Source: Halodesulfovibrio aestuarii DSM 17919 = ATCC 29578
GTDB lineage: Bacteria > Desulfobacterota > Desulfovibrionia > Desulfovibrionales > Desulfovibrionaceae
DNA length: 64,000 nt
NCBI RefSeq assembly: GCF_000384815.1
Contig: NZ_ARQF01000020.1
Location: 868,001-932,000, forward strand
Direction of reading: 5' to 3'
Shown: piece after piece, positions 16,877 through 25,288 of the stretch
Position numbering within the stretch: position 1 is the stretch's first letter
Layout of the letters: every line of letters begins with the position of its first letter
Made by a program: the position numbers and the translations under genes
Notes under the pieces: model-generated
What the model was told of the DNA's origin: nothing
Databases searched by the model: none
Seen by the model: only the letters and a program-made list of their open reading frames with translations

Positions 16877-17545
16877 ATGGCTTCTGCTTGGTCACGTGTT
16901 TTTGGTTTTGAACGGGTTAGTCTTTGCGACTGGCCTGGTATGAATGCTAGCGTCATCTTTTTAGGTGGCTGCAACATGCACTGCCCAACTTGCCACAACT
17001 TTAATCTAGCCTGGCATAGCGACACCATGAATGTCATTCCACAAAAAGCGATTGAGTCATACCTGACAAAACGCGCGCGCTGGATTGATGGTGTCGTCAT
17101 TACAGGGGGGGAAGCAACCATCACACCGGGACTTGTTGATCTCATTAAGGATCTTCGCAAGCTTGGCATGCCTGTCAAAATGGACAGCAACGGCATGCGT
17201 CCGGACGTGTTGAACCAGTTGCTTGACGAAGATCTTGTTAAGCTTTTTGCAGTAGATGTCAAAGGCCCTTACCAGAAATATCCTGTGCTTACCGGTGGTA
17301 CTACATCCCCAGCAGAAGCGGAAGAAAACCTCTCCCAGGTTTTCGAGTTAGCCAAACAGTATCCTGACAAGTTCCTGTTCCGCATTACTAAAGTGCCTGT
17401 GCTGACAGATGAAGATATTCAGGAAGCTGAGAGCTACCTACCGGACGGTTTTACGCTTAAGCATCAGGAATACGTTCCCCCAAGGAGAGAGCATGCCGAA
17501 ACAGATTCTGAAGCGCGACGAGTGTCTGGAGACATGGTCGCTTGA
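16877..17545 (+). CDS. nrdG: Anaerobic ribonucleoside-triphosphate reductase activating protein NrdG
   Basis: 222-aa radical SAM enzyme that generates the glycyl radical on NrdD under anaerobic conditions. The start is placed at the ATG at 16877 (AAGGA upstream) rather than the open GTG at 16829. The [4Fe-4S]/SAM motif C-x3-C-x2-C is at C32, C36 and C39 (GGCNMHCPTCHN), followed by the GGE-type motif ITGGEATITPG. The last 53 bases overlap the start of nrdD in another frame. The gene order nrdG-nrdD is the reverse of the common nrdDG. Confidence 0.93.
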   Translation: MASAWSRVFGFERVSLCDWPGMNASVIFLGGCNMHCPTCHNFNLAWHSDTMNVIPQKAIESYLTKRARWIDGVVITGGEATITPGLVDLIKDLRKLGMPVKMDSNGMRPDVLNQLLDEDLVKLFAVDVKGPYQKYPVLTGGTTSPAEAEENLSQVFELAKQYPDKFLFRITKVPVLTDEDIQEAESYLPDGFTLKHQEYVPPRREHAETDSEARRVSGDMVA

Positions 17546-19583
17546 GCGAATTGCACACGCAATCCTCAAGGCACTAAAAGCAAGTGGAATTAAAGACCCG
17601 CTTCTTTCAAAACGACTTGCCCGGAAAGTTGAAATAAAACTTGGTGTACAAGAAATCGTACCACAGGAATTGGTACAGGACACCATTGAACAAGTTTTGA
17701 TGGAGTCTCGCCTGTACCATGTTGCAAAGCGGTTTATTATTTACCGCGAGCAGCGCAGACAGTTACGCGAGCACAAAGCCGCGTATCTGGACATTAAAGA
17801 GACCATCAACAACTATCTGGATAAAGCAGACTGGCGTGTGAATGAAAACGCAAACATGACCCATTCTTTTCAGGGACTCATGCTCCATCTGTCCGGCACA
17901 TTACAAGCTAAGTACGCGCTGGAAAAATATCCGGAAGAAGTACGTCTTGCACACGAGCACGGCTATTTCCATATTCACGATCTTTCTTTCGGCCTTGCAG
18001 GATACTGCGCAGGCTGGAGTCTGCGAGATCTACTGCTTGAAGGGTTCAACCTAGAAGGTCGTTCGAGTGCAGGACCTGCTCACCACTTTGACGCCGTGCT
18101 TGGCCAGATGGTCAACTTCCTCGGAACACTTCAGAATGAATGGGCTGGTGCGCAAGCATTCAACAACGTAGATACATATCTTGCTCCATTCATCAGGCAT
18201 GACGGTCTTTCGTACAAACAGGTGCGTCAGGCCATGCAGAAATTTATATTCAATCTGAATACCACTTCCCGTTGGGGCGGCCAAAGCCCGTTCACAAACC
18301 TTACTTTTGACATAGTTCCACCGAAACATATTGCCAAAGAAGCTATTATCATCGGCGGGGTTCTTCAGGACTCAACGTATGGTGAATATGCTGACGAAAT
18401 GGCTATGATCAATAAAGCATTCCTCGAAGTTATGCTGCAAGGCGATCATCACGGCCGCATATTCTCTTTCCCGATTCCAACATACAACGTCACCACTGAA
18501 TTTCCTTGGGAAACAGAAAATGGCGATCTGCTCATGCAGCTGACTGCAAAGTACGGAGTTCCTTACTTCCAGAACTTCATTAACTCCGATCTCGATCCGG
18601 AGGACGTTCGCTCCATGTGCTGCCGTTTACAAATGGATCTGCGCGAATTACGCAAAAAGACCGGCGGTCTTTTCGGAGCAGGCGATCTTACCGGCTCTAT
18701 CGGCGTTGTAACGCTTAATTTGCCTAAGCTGGCATACCTTGCAAACAACGAAGAAGACTTTATTGATCTTATTACTGAATATGCAGAGCTTGCCAAAGAC
18801 TCCTTAGAGTTTAAACGCAAACTCATTCAGGAAAATCTTGATCGCGGCATGTTCCCTTGGTCCTCCCGGTACCTCAAAAATGGTTTTAAAGCGCACTTCT
18901 CCACCATTGGTCTTATTGGCGGCCACGAAGCCTGTCTTAATCTTCTCGGTAAAGGAATCGACACAGAAGGCGGAGTACGGCTCATGCAACGAGTGCTGAA
19001 CCATCTGCGGCACCTGACATCCGGTTATCAAGAAGAAACAGGCAGTCTCTATAATCTGGAAGCTACCCCAGCAGAAGGAACAAGCTACCGTCTCGCACGT
19101 ATCGATAAAAAACTGTATGCAGACATCGTAGCTTCCGGCAATGGTACTCCGTACTACACAAATTCGACAGCACTACCCGTAGGCGCAACGGATGATGTTT
19201 TTGCAGCACTTGAGCACCAGGACCAGCTGCAACCGCTCTTTACCGGTGGCACCGTATTCCATACCTATCTGGGTGAAGCTGTCGCCGATCACGCAGCATT
19301 AAAAAAATTCATTATCAAAGCATTTACTAAAACCAAAATGCCGTACATTTCCATCACCCCGACATTCTCTGTGTGCAAAGACCACGGATACATTGCCGGT
19401 GAGCATTTCTCCTGCCCTACATGTAACGCAGATACTGAAGTATACACACGTATCGTCGGATACTATCGACCGATCTCACAGTGGAATAAAGGCAAGCAAA
19501 TGGAATACGATGACCGCGTTTGCTACAACAGTGCACCAGTTGATTCCGGCACCAAGCCAACTATGGTGGACGAGGCAATTTAG
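17493..19583 (+). CDS. nrdD: Anaerobic (class III) ribonucleoside-triphosphate reductase NrdD
   Basis: 696-aa glycyl-radical enzyme that makes deoxyribonucleotides without oxygen. The open frame begins at 17409, but the ATG at 17493 has AAGGAGAG upstream and starts with an ATP-cone (MPKQILKRDECLETWSLERI). The core shows NTTSRWGGQSPFTN and SMCCRLQMDLREL. The C-terminus has the zinc ribbon (CKDHGY ... SCPTCNAD) and the glycyl-radical site TRIVGYYRP with G656 as the radical residue. It overlaps nrdG by 53 bases, implying tight coexpression. The ATP-cone implies allosteric control by ATP/dATP. Confidence 0.96.
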   Translation: MPKQILKRDECLETWSLERIAHAILKALKASGIKDPLLSKRLARKVEIKLGVQEIVPQELVQDTIEQVLMESRLYHVAKRFIIYREQRRQLREHKAAYLDIKETINNYLDKADWRVNENANMTHSFQGLMLHLSGTLQAKYALEKYPEEVRLAHEHGYFHIHDLSFGLAGYCAGWSLRDLLLEGFNLEGRSSAGPAHHFDAVLGQMVNFLGTLQNEWAGAQAFNNVDTYLAPFIRHDGLSYKQVRQAMQKFIFNLNTTSRWGGQSPFTNLTFDIVPPKHIAKEAIIIGGVLQDSTYGEYADEMAMINKAFLEVMLQGDHHGRIFSFPIPTYNVTTEFPWETENGDLLMQLTAKYGVPYFQNFINSDLDPEDVRSMCCRLQMDLRELRKKTGGLFGAGDLTGSIGVVTLNLPKLAYLANNEEDFIDLITEYAELAKDSLEFKRKLIQENLDRGMFPWSSRYLKNGFKAHFSTIGLIGGHEACLNLLGKGIDTEGGVRLMQRVLNHLRHLTSGYQEETGSLYNLEATPAEGTSYRLARIDKKLYADIVASGNGTPYYTNSTALPVGATDDVFAALEHQDQLQPLFTGGTVFHTYLGEAVADHAALKKFIIKAFTKTKMPYISITPTFSVCKDHGYIAGEHFSCPTCNADTEVYTRIVGYYRPISQWNKGKQMEYDDRVCYNSAPVDSGTKPTMVDEAI

Positions 19584-19734
19584 AAAAGAACTTTCATCCG
19601 AAGCCGCTTGTAAGCAGAAAATCTGGTTGATTCATTTAACAACCAGCACAAATAAAACTGTTGCCGGCAAAGCCAGCATACGGGGTTTCCCAACCCTTAT
19701 GGCTTATACCTCATAGCCTTGCAAAACCTATAAG

Positions 19735-19766
19735 AGGGTGGAGTATACTTACTCCACCCTTTTTTG
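19735..19766 (+). terminator. Terminator downstream of nrdD (AGGGTGGAG type)
   Basis: 11-bp perfect stem AGGGTGGAGTA / TACTCCACCCT with a TACT loop and six T, about 150 bases after the nrdD stop. Confidence 0.9.
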
Positions 19767-20081
19767 GGCCTAAAAAAGCACTTTGTAGCCAAAAACATCA
19801 CGGAAAACCATTAAGACATCCTCTCACATTGTTAACTAACTCTCTCAGAAAATTTTATGAACATTTCTACGAACAAGTTACCGACCCCTGTGCAAAACTT
19901 TTCTTCTTCCCTAGTACTAGTACTTTTTTCCAACTGTCTTGTTTTCAAGGTAATTTTGGAAAGACAGTAACGAAAAGCACACCATATTTACTGATATTTT
20001 TACGAACATTTTACGAACACCCTGTGCATAACAAAGATAACTGCCTAAAAAAGTAAGGGTGATAAAAAAACAGTATTGCGC
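19767..20081. repeat. Gene-free stretch with iteron-like TACGAACA repeats
   Basis: Two clusters of the octamer TAYGAACA occur: 19856-19863 and 19868-19875 (12-nt period), then 20001-20008 and 20012-20019 (11-nt period). Each cluster is followed by CCCTGTGCA-AAC (19886-19898 and 20020-20032). Between them lies a 12-bp palindrome AGTACTAGTACT (19913-19924). No gene is supported. Helical-turn spacing suggests a DNA-binding array or two decayed copies of one element. Confidence 0.5.
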
Positions 20082-20118
20082 AAAAAAAAAGTCCCCGTTG
20101 ATAAAACAACGGGGACTT
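20082..20118 (-). terminator. Terminator of the FG-GAP gene (minus strand)
   Basis: 12-bp stem AAGTCCCCGTTG / CAACGGGGACTT; on the minus strand it is followed by nine T. It ends 17 bases after the stop. Confidence 0.93.
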
Positions 20119-20135
20119 ACTGAGACTAAGTAAGC

Positions 20136-21806
20136 TTACTGTTCTTGCGAATAATCGCTTGAAGCAGGCGTGTTAGGGTCGGCTTTAGCAAGATCAAGCG
20201 GGTAACCGAGCACCATTGTTTTACGGGCTTCAAAGCCGGTAGCACCCGGATGGGTGTTAATACCAACAACCAAGTCCATGATACCGTCGTTATCCAGGTC
20301 AGCGATCTGGTAAGCCATTACGCCGCCTTTAATACGACGAGTTTTCCACTGTAAAGCAAGACCTACGCCATCCCATTGCAGGGAGTGAATTTCACCCTGA
20401 GGGAAGAAACGGTAGCGATCAAAGAACTGAGCGGCTACAGAGATAGGCTTGTTAACCAGTACTTCGTATTTTCCATTATGGTCGAGGTCTTCCACAACGA
20501 ATGGCATCGGAATGTAGTACTTGGACGGAATGAGAAGTTTGTCTTTACCAAGTCCAGGCATTGTGTCGTCATTTTCAATGCTGACAGTACTGCCAGAGTA
20601 AGAAACCGCAGAAGAAACCATACGGTCAAACTTAGAGTTAAACACAGCTACTTTTTCGCTATCAGGAAGAAGGACGAGAACTTTATCGCCTTCATCGTCT
20701 GGAACCCATACAAAGTTGTACAAGTTTGCTTTCTTAGGAACAGCAACTCGACGGCTGGAAACAACTTCACCGTTTACATAAGCGAGTTCTTCGATTCCCG
20801 GTCTAAATACGGTACCACCCTTACGGGTTTTCTGACCGATAAGAGTTGGCAGATAAGTAGGAGGAAGCGGTACAACGTTTACAAGCATTTTCACACTAGG
20901 AGCAAACTCCACAAGCTTTCCGCTCTTCATAGTGTAAAAGAATGTTTGAGACGCTTGATCTTTATCCATACCGCTTACAATAAGTTCGGAAACGCCATCA
21001 CGATCGATATCGGCAGCACGAACAGTAAGCAGATCAAAACGACGCTGAGGCTTAACTTCTGTAAGAGGAACAAGTATGTTCTTTTCAAAATTAAAAACGC
21101 GCACAGTGTGCTTATCAAGCAGGACTACTTCGTTTTTCTTGTCACCGGTCAAATCAGCTACAGCCATACCGTGTGCTGCAAAACGCAATGCATTTGAGCG
21201 CAGGCGGTTCTCTGAATCATTATTGCCTGCATAACGGAACTGTGGGTTCAGGTATATTTCCTGATTTGCAGAGGTCTGGTTAACCGTGATTGCAGGGTTC
21301 ATCTGGTTAACACGCTCTTTTGCCTGCGCAACAGCCTGCGCACGCGCATCAGGGCGGTCAAAAACTTCAGTATTAATTGCACCTGCGATGTTCTGCAGGG
21401 TAGGAATCATATCATTAAGAGAACTGGAAGCGGAGCGCGGCCAAACATTCCCTTTTTTATCAGCAACACGAACATCCAGAGAAGTCTGGTCGCCAATAAT
21501 ATTTACACTGCCATAAACAAGGTAGTCTGCGCCGGAAGCCGCAAGAGTTTTCTGCGCTTCAGCGTTATTAGCGGGAGTTACAACCCCATCCAGAGCAGAT
21601 GCATCTACAGGGATGAACTTATCTTTCCAGAATAAACGGGAGCTGAGCATCTGCGGAATCGCACGCTCTAAATAGGTAAATGTCTTAGGTCCGTTCACAG
21701 TAAATGGAACAATACCAAAGGTTTTTGCCCCCTCTGCAAACGCTACAGACATGCTTAACATCAGCATAAGCACTGCCAAAATCACAGTGCGCATAACAGA
21801 TTGCAT
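20136..21806 (-). CDS. Exported FG-GAP/VCBS repeat protein
   Basis: 556-aa protein with a signal peptide (about residues 1-24, cut after SVAFA), so periplasmic or outer-surface. Residues 28-150 resemble a TolB-N/CsgG-like alpha/beta domain (FGIVPFTVNGP ... ADYLVYGSVN). Four FG-GAP-like repeats with D-x-D/N-x-D/N loops follow: ADLTGDKKNEVVLL (217), ADIDRDGVSELIVS (265), EDLDHNGKYEVLV (438) and ADLDNDGIMDLVVG (502), predicted to form part of a Ca2+-binding beta-propeller. An AAGGAG ribosome-binding site precedes the ATG. Its role is unknown; envelope integrity or assembly is a guess from the domain types. It is monocistronic. Confidence 0.82.
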   Translation of the reverse strand: MQSVMRTVILAVLMLMLSMSVAFAEGAKTFGIVPFTVNGPKTFTYLERAIPQMLSSRLFWKDKFIPVDASALDGVVTPANNAEAQKTLAASGADYLVYGSVNIIGDQTSLDVRVADKKGNVWPRSASSSLNDMIPTLQNIAGAINTEVFDRPDARAQAVAQAKERVNQMNPAITVNQTSANQEIYLNPQFRYAGNNDSENRLRSNALRFAAHGMAVADLTGDKKNEVVLLDKHTVRVFNFEKNILVPLTEVKPQRRFDLLTVRAADIDRDGVSELIVSGMDKDQASQTFFYTMKSGKLVEFAPSVKMLVNVVPLPPTYLPTLIGQKTRKGGTVFRPGIEELAYVNGEVVSSRRVAVPKKANLYNFVWVPDDEGDKVLVLLPDSEKVAVFNSKFDRMVSSAVSYSGSTVSIENDDTMPGLGKDKLLIPSKYYIPMPFVVEDLDHNGKYEVLVNKPISVAAQFFDRYRFFPQGEIHSLQWDGVGLALQWKTRRIKGGVMAYQIADLDNDGIMDLVVGINTHPGATGFEARKTMVLGYPLDLAKADPNTPASSDYSQEQ

Positions 21807-22122
21807 ACTATCTCCTTAAAAAAGTACTTGCCGAACAGCGAATTTGTCCAGCTTAGTCGCAAGGTTACGAGGGAAAGTCGAACTGCAGTGCAACGTACAG
21901 CGTGTTTACCAAAGCTTTCCCAAAAGTTCATTGCAGCATATAGATTTTGCTACAATGCCTATATCTGACTTTTTTTGTACGGAATTTTGTTAATCATTCA
22001 ACAAAAAAACTCGTTTCACTCAGTCAGCTTCACATCCATAATATCACTTGATCGATGAAGCAACCATAAGGTACAGCGGCAAGCAGAATTTTAAAAAAAA
22101 ATTGGATTGAGCAGGAGACTTT
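21807..22122. other. Divergent promoter region
   Basis: About 315 bases between the FG-GAP gene (minus) and the RNA methyltransferase gene (plus). No gene and no strong repeat were seen. Confidence 0.4.
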
Positions 22123-23382
22123 GTGACAGTAACAACCTCATCCCGTTCTTTCAGGCTTGTTTGTACCCCTGAAGAGCGACCACTTGTTGAAGAGCTTTTG
22201 CGCGTGCAAGGCTACGACTTTGAACCAGAACCATTTTCTGAATGGTCCCGAAAAATTACCCATGAGCCGAAACCACTGGGTTCCAGCCTCGCGGCATTTT
22301 TCGGTCTCATTTACATTCAGGACAGATCTTCAATGCTTCCGCCAGTGGTTTTACATCCAGAAGCCGGAGACGCGGTACTTGATATGTGCGCAAGCCCTGG
22401 AAGTAAAACAGGGTTTCTTGCTCAATTAGTCGGCTCAAGTGGTTTTGTACTGGGAAATGAACCCAGCCGAAACCGCCTTGCAACTCTACGCCAGAATCTC
22501 TTTACTATGAACTTGCTTCATACTGCCACCTGTTCCTACCCCGGTGAAAGTCTCCCTCTGCCATCCGGCGGATGGAAGAAAATCCAACTCGACCCGCCAT
22601 GCAGTGGATGGGGGACAGTAAAACGCAATCCAAATGTTCTCAAACTGTGGCAAGGCGATAAAGTTAAGCCACTCATCGGCATTCAGCGCAAACTACTCCA
22701 AGAGGCATTTCGTCTTCTTGCCCCTGGCGGCAAAGTCGTCTTCTCAACCTGTACAACTAACGTACAAGAAAACGAAGAACAAGTACGCTTTGCAACAAAC
22801 GAAATTGGCTTCAAGCTCCAACCAATCACTGCGCCGGAAGGCTTCACTTTTGAGGCACCATACCTTGATGGTTGTGAAGGAACACTCCGCGTTGATCCTG
22901 AAAAGTCGGGAGCGCAAGGGTTCTACATTGCCGCCTTCACCAAACCGGAAGACGCAGAAGCACCGGAAGAGTTTGAACCGGGTCTCAAAGCGGATATTAT
23001 GCCGCGCCGAGCCCTTAGTATGCCGGGCGTGGATACCAGTTTACTTCCGGAAGGGGAACTCGCTCATGTTCGTGAAAACGCCCTCTTCCTGCCACAGTAT
23101 GCTCTCGACAACTTTCCAGAAACTTTCCGATGGAGAGGGTTCCCGATTGGTAAAATGGCTCGTGGTGAAGTTCGACCGTCACCAAGGTTGCGCGCCCTTA
23201 TGCCTGAATATGAAGAAGGCAACGGCATTAACCTTGAAGAAACCGAGCCAATCGAACGGTTACTTACCGGTCAATCTATGCAGGTAAAAGCAAAAGGTAA
23301 AGAATGCGGCCTATACTTCAAAGGTCTTCGCCTCGGACGTCTCAAAGTTAAGGGCAATCGTGTGCTTTGGAGCGAAAAATAA
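22123..23382 (+). CDS. RsmB/RsmF-type RNA (cytosine-5) methyltransferase
   Basis: 419-aa SAM-dependent methyltransferase of the NOL1/NOP2/Sun family, which methylates C5 of cytosine in rRNA (or tRNA). It starts at a GTG with CAGGAG upstream. The Rossmann core shows motif I LDMCASPGSKTGFL, motif IV LDPPCSGWGT with one catalytic Cys, and motif VI VVFSTCTTNVQENEEQV with the nucleophilic Cys. There is no NusB-like N-terminal domain as in RsmB. A C-terminal extension (about residues 290-419) resembles the RsmF/PUA-like RNA-binding tail. The exact target base is unknown. Confidence 0.9.
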   Translation: MTVTTSSRSFRLVCTPEERPLVEELLRVQGYDFEPEPFSEWSRKITHEPKPLGSSLAAFFGLIYIQDRSSMLPPVVLHPEAGDAVLDMCASPGSKTGFLAQLVGSSGFVLGNEPSRNRLATLRQNLFTMNLLHTATCSYPGESLPLPSGGWKKIQLDPPCSGWGTVKRNPNVLKLWQGDKVKPLIGIQRKLLQEAFRLLAPGGKVVFSTCTTNVQENEEQVRFATNEIGFKLQPITAPEGFTFEAPYLDGCEGTLRVDPEKSGAQGFYIAAFTKPEDAEAPEEFEPGLKADIMPRRALSMPGVDTSLLPEGELAHVRENALFLPQYALDNFPETFRWRGFPIGKMARGEVRPSPRLRALMPEYEEGNGINLEETEPIERLLTGQSMQVKAKGKECGLYFKGLRLGRLKVKGNRVLWSEK

Positions 23383-23450
23383 ATTTTTTCCATCTGACTA
23401 CGACGCACTTACAAGTACGACCTCTATATAAGCCATAGTTATAAACAGAA

Positions 23451-23480
23451 AAGGGTGGAGCTTTAACTCCTCCCTTTTTT
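23451..23480 (+). terminator. Terminator after the RNA methyltransferase gene (AGGGTGGAG type)
   Basis: Stem AAGGGTGGAG / CTCCTCCCTT with one mismatch, followed by T run 23475-23480. Confidence 0.8.
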
Positions 23481-23543
23481 ACTACAGTATAGGGGTACCA
23501 TTTTTACAACAAACCAAAGGGACTCATTCCCAAACAGACTCAG

Positions 23544-24146
23544 CTATTCAAAATCCTTCCAACCGACCGGCAGCACAAGCATCGGATTATGCTCTGGCGG
23601 CAGTTCGAGAAGGTCCATTAGATGTTCTTCTTTAAACGCCCCCACTTCCGTTACCCCAAGTCCTAGAGCTTCAGCTTGCAGATAGCAATTCTGCGCCATG
23701 TGGCCTGCTTCAAAAAACGTATAGGCTACGCCGCGTTCACCAAATTTTTGAGAAATACGATCAAATGCTGCTGTTATGACGATGATTGCCGGAGCCTTTG
23801 CTATCCAGTCCTGTTCCATACAGACTTCAGCAACTTCTTCGCGCAGATCTCCTTCTTCAACCTCTTCGAGAGAATGTCCGTGAGCGTCATAACGATACAC
23901 GCCAGGCTCCAGACCTTCCACATTTCCAGCTACAACATAGACTTCCATCGGGTACATTGCTGCCGGAGACGGAACAGTACGCCGATTCCATGGTCCTTCT
24001 TCACTAACACCATACGTTGCCCACAGAATTTGCCCGAGGGAATCCGGAGTCAGGGGTTCATCAGCAAATTCTCGGATACTGCGGCGGTTTGCCAATGCCG
24101 TCTCAACGGAAATGGGCCCTTCCATGCTTGGTTCTGGAAACTGCAT
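23544..24146 (-). CDS. SagB-type nitroreductase-family protein
   Basis: 200-aa FMN-dependent nitroreductase-fold protein. The start is at ATG 24146, with AAGGAGA upstream; a longer frame to 24167 lacks this. Motifs are NRRSIREFADEPL near residue 25, LWATYGVSE, RTVPSPAAMYPMEVYVV, and the C-terminal AEALGLGVTEVGAF with VLPVGW. SagB-like members oxidise or reduce varied substrates, but free-standing ones like this have no known substrate. No peptide-maturation genes are nearby, so a bacteriocin role is not indicated. It is monocistronic. Confidence 0.85.
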   Translation of the reverse strand: MQFPEPSMEGPISVETALANRRSIREFADEPLTPDSLGQILWATYGVSEEGPWNRRTVPSPAAMYPMEVYVVAGNVEGLEPGVYRYDAHGHSLEEVEEGDLREEVAEVCMEQDWIAKAPAIIVITAAFDRISQKFGERGVAYTFFEAGHMAQNCYLQAEALGLGVTEVGAFKEEHLMDLLELPPEHNPMLVLPVGWKDFE

Positions 24147-25288
24147 ATATATTCTCCTTGCCCACACATCTCGTTACCGTGCATGCGCATTTCATATCTT
24201 TATTATTGTTGATTGATACAGTTGATCGAATATTCCTGCAAGAGGCACCTGTAGCAAATCTTATCCCCCCAACAATTTTATCAATTACACACAATGTCGT
24301 GATGTATTCTTGACGAGAAGAACTTCGGGGCACCGAGCCATCTATACCACAATTGCTTAATTTCATAACCAAAGTTAGCCAAACAAAAATGCACACACCT
24401 GAACCGCAGGTGCTCCCACACAACAGTCCCATCCATCAAATACAACGATTGAGACTGCTGCCCCTTCTAATAGACTAAAAGTACAGGCAAACAGCTTCAA
24501 AAAAACTACAAAATTGTAAAAACACGCACATTCTCAAGTTATTGGACCCCAACTTGCTATTCTATGTTTTTCTCCATCATTGGCATTTTTCCATACAGAA
24601 ACAGGCTAATAGTTTATTTTATTTATTTTTTTAAAATAAAAACATACCCTCTTCTGCATTAACCAATAAACAGTGTTGCGAGAACACGCTCTTTTGAAAC
24701 GTTACAGTACAAAACTCCATACAGCAGTACTGCTCTAAAAAAAGACAGTAACACTCCGTCAATATTTCACTTTCATCCCAGCATGATGGCGCAAAATGCA
24801 TAGAAACATTGTTATTTCCCAATATATGTTGTAGTTAAATCCACACAGGAGGGTCGCTCAATTATCTTTACTCATTTGTTTTCAATAGCTGTTTACGTAA
24901 ATGGCAATTATTGAAAATAAAATATGCAAAGCGCTTCTTTGCATACACCGAGCAACCATATCCTGCGTTTTTACTAAACGGTACGTAATCTTTATTCTCG
25001 CCCCCCCCTACGAACATCATTACGCTTACATACTGTTTTATAAGAATAAAATTTTTGCGCTTCTTTTTTGTGTACTTGCTCAAAAAACTACGCGCAAACC
25101 AGCATTATTAGCGGCTATCGGCTCTACTATCGCAAAAAAGCTTGACTTAAAAAGGTCTGACAGGTTTTTATTTCGAGCTTTATTATGTTGTTTGGGGTGC
25201 TCACTTGTATAACATACGCACGTTAAACAATTTTGTGGTCTCTATTTGTTTTAGGTTGTTAGAAGTATTTCTAGTTTGGAGGTTTTGG
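24147..25288. other. Long gene-free region upstream of the dpp operon
   Basis: About 1.1 kb of AT-rich sequence with no credible gene on either strand. Small structures are CACCTG-AACCG-CAGGTG (24396-24412 region), the palindrome AGCAGTACTGCT (24723-24734) and a hairpin TATGCAAAG / CTTTGCATA (24923-24945). A possible promoter before the operon is CTGACA, 17-18 nt, TTATTAT near 25157-25186. A long dpp leader, a regulatory RNA or a decayed gene are all possible. Confidence 0.4.

Noticed and set aside
19660-19735. tRNA-like or attachment-site-like sequence after nrdD
   Set aside because: No cloverleaf or T arm could be drawn, and no second copy was seen in the window.
20376-21197. 273-codon plus-strand ORF
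   Set aside because: Antisense to the FG-GAP gene, basic low-complexity composition, no start signal.
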